Shown: positions 62,878-64,000 of the stretch, in pieces | Numbering within the stretch: the stretch's first letter is position 1 | How the letters are laid out: the number at the start of each line of letters is the position of its first letter | From: Deinococcus depolymerans | Lineage (GTDB): Bacteria; Deinococcota; Deinococci; Deinococcales; Deinococcaceae | Reading direction: 5' to 3' | DNA: 64,000 nucleotides | Assembly (NCBI RefSeq): GCF_039522025.1 | Contig: NZ_BAAADB010000003.1 | Span: forward strand, 196,200-260,199 | Program-made: the position numbers and the translations under genes | The notes under the pieces: model-generated | What the model was told of the DNA's origin: nothing | Database searches by the model: none | The model's input: only the letters and a program-made list of their open reading frames with translations

Positions 62878-63909
62878 ATGCCCCAGCACACCCAGTCCAG
62901 GTCCGCCCCGCTGTCCCTCCGCCCGCCCCGCCGCTCCCTGGGCGCCCTGCTGGGCCTGTCGCTGCTGGCCTCGTGCGGCGGCCCCGCCGCAACGCCCGCC
63001 CCGACCACGCCCACCGCCACGACCATGCAACTGAACGGCACGCGCGTGCTGGGCCCGGCGCAGGTGCAGTTCGGCGTGACCCCCCTGAACGGCACGCAGA
63101 CGGTCAGCGGCACCCTCAGCAACCCGTCCGTGACCTTCAGCACAGCGGGCGTGAGCGGCGCGGTCAGCGTGTGCGGACAGGTGACCGTGCAGAACACCGT
63201 GACGGCCGCCGTGACCCTCGACGCGACGGGCAGCATGACCACCACCGACCCGAACGAGAAACGCCGCGACGCCGCCCGGGCATTCGTGGGCCGCCTGACC
63301 GGCGGCAGTCAGGCGGCCGTGCTGTCCTTCGAGGCCAGCAGTACACCGTCGGCCGGCATGATCGGCAGCGTGCTGCACCAGGACCTCACGGCCGATCAGG
63401 CCCTCCTGAACACCGCCATCGACCGCGCCACGTACGCCCGCGGCAGCACCAACTTCTACGACGCGGTCATCGACGCCGTGAAGGTCGCCAGCCGCGCCGG
63501 ACGGCCCGGACCGATCGTGCTGGCCCTCACGGACGGCATCGACAACCGCAGCAGCAACTCGCCGGACAACGCCATCGCCGCCGCGAAGGCCGCGGGTGTG
63601 CCCGTGTACACCATCGGCCTGGACGCCACGGGCAGCCTCGACTTCACCGAGATGGAACGCATCGCCAGCGAGACCGGCGGCCTGTTCCGCAGCAACGTCG
63701 CCGCCGGGGACCTCGACGCGTACTTCTCGCAGCTGTACAACGCCTTCACCGCGCAGGGCTGCCTGGAACTGAACCTCGCCGCCGCGCCCGCCCCCGGCAC
63801 GACCGTCGCCGGCACGCTGTGGGTGGACGTCACCGACTACGGCAAGGCCACCTCGCGCCTGAGCGTCCCCTTCAGTTACGCCGTCCGGGACAGCGGCGCT
63901 CCCAAGTAA
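62878..63909 (+). CDS. VWA-domain lipoprotein
   Basis: 343 aa. Lipoprotein signal (SLGALLGLSLLASC, Cys near residue 32) followed by a Pro/Thr linker and a von Willebrand factor A domain about residues 100-290 with MIDAS motif VTLDATGSM, TNFYDAVIDAV and LALTDGIDNRSS. MIDAS lets it bind a metal and probably a partner protein at the envelope. Start ATG 62878 has CAGGAGAACCC upstream. The stop TAA (63907-63909) overlaps the start of repeat A31. Confidence 0.88.
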   Translation: MPQHTQSRSAPLSLRPPRRSLGALLGLSLLASCGGPAATPAPTTPTATTMQLNGTRVLGPAQVQFGVTPLNGTQTVSGTLSNPSVTFSTAGVSGAVSVCGQVTVQNTVTAAVTLDATGSMTTTDPNEKRRDAARAFVGRLTGGSQAAVLSFEASSTPSAGMIGSVLHQDLTADQALLNTAIDRATYARGSTNFYDAVIDAVKVASRAGRPGPIVLALTDGIDNRSSNSPDNAIAAAKAAGVPVYTIGLDATGSLDFTEMERIASETGGLFRSNVAAGDLDAYFSQLYNAFTAQGCLELNLAAAPAPGTTVAGTLWVDVTDYGKATSRLSVPFSYAVRDSGAPK

Positions 63910-64000
63910 TACGGATTCCGTTTGTTTCGTTAACAACCCGGAACAGCACCGGGTTGCCAACTCCACGTCCGGAACCCGCCCAGCTCCCACTCGCATCCGC
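63908..64000 (+). repeat. Repeat A (A31), cut by the window end
   Basis: AATACGGATTCCGTTTGTTT, CTCCACGTCCGGAACCCG and on to CTCGCATCCGC at the window end. It begins inside the TAA stop of the VWA gene. Confidence 0.9.

Overview
The window looks like chromosomal DNA of a Deinococcus species. It is very GC-rich and densely coding. Its proteins match families typical of the Deinococcus-Thermus group: a BamA/Omp85 protein, DUF1999, DUF1517, a LEA-like helical protein, MeaB with a single-chain methylmalonyl-CoA mutase, NspC, and Thermus-type glycogen phosphorylase. About 26 genes have a TANNNT -10 box only 5 to 9 bases before an ATG or GTG, which is the leaderless promoter layout known for Deinococcus; I used it to choose many start codons. 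Species cannot be fixed from sequence alone. I see no tRNA, rRNA, CRISPR array, prophage or transposase gene.

Layout. 0.7-3.3 kb: butyrate kinase-like gene, a small hypothetical, tsaD. 3.6-10.3 kb: acyl-CoA ligase, deaminase, three small genes, lepB, a patatin-like lipase with a leader ORF, a Ser/Thr kinase. 10.7-19.9 kb: a GH13 glucosidase with a candidate operator, an LCP enzyme, a lipoprotein, clpS-clpA, a LEA-like protein, DUF1517. 19.9-29.9 kb: HNH protein, di-haem cytochrome c, PAP2, an orphan nucleoside-type ABC ATPase, EamA exporter, CMD protein, glgP. 30-37.4 kb: P-loop NTPase plus enolase-superfamily enzyme, cysteine synthase, DUF937, a three-gene ABC-2 exporter and a coupled DNA glycosylase. 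37.4-48 kb: mcm, two secreted proteins and meaB; rpe-comB; a tail-anchored repeat protein; nspC; a DUF4384/LGFP protein. 48-64 kb: DUF554, a small HTH protein, a P450-divIVA-yggS operon, bamA, rqcH, panD, an HD-GYP protein, a PfkB kinase and a VWA lipoprotein.

The most unusual content is non-coding. A short repeat family (called A here; full length about 140-165 bp, ends reading TGATACGGA...TCCGTATCA) occurs about 31 times. In 13 cases the stop codon of a neighbouring gene lies inside the element end. A second family (B, about 164-179 bp) is inserted at almost the same internal point of two different A copies, and one of those B copies itself carries a short palindromic A derivative. A third family (C, about 174 bp with inverted ends) occurs twice, both times between two A copies. 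These are non-autonomous, MITE-like elements resembling the small noncoding repeats known in Deinococcus; their nesting order and stop-codon targeting are the main observations.

A second theme is short upstream ORFs that overlap or abut the main start codon (patatin, yggS, rqcH, and one ahead of a small HTH gene). The rqcH leader is a 17-residue, proline-rich peptide with two diprolyl motifs ahead of a ribosome-rescue factor, which suggests a testable stall-sensing control.
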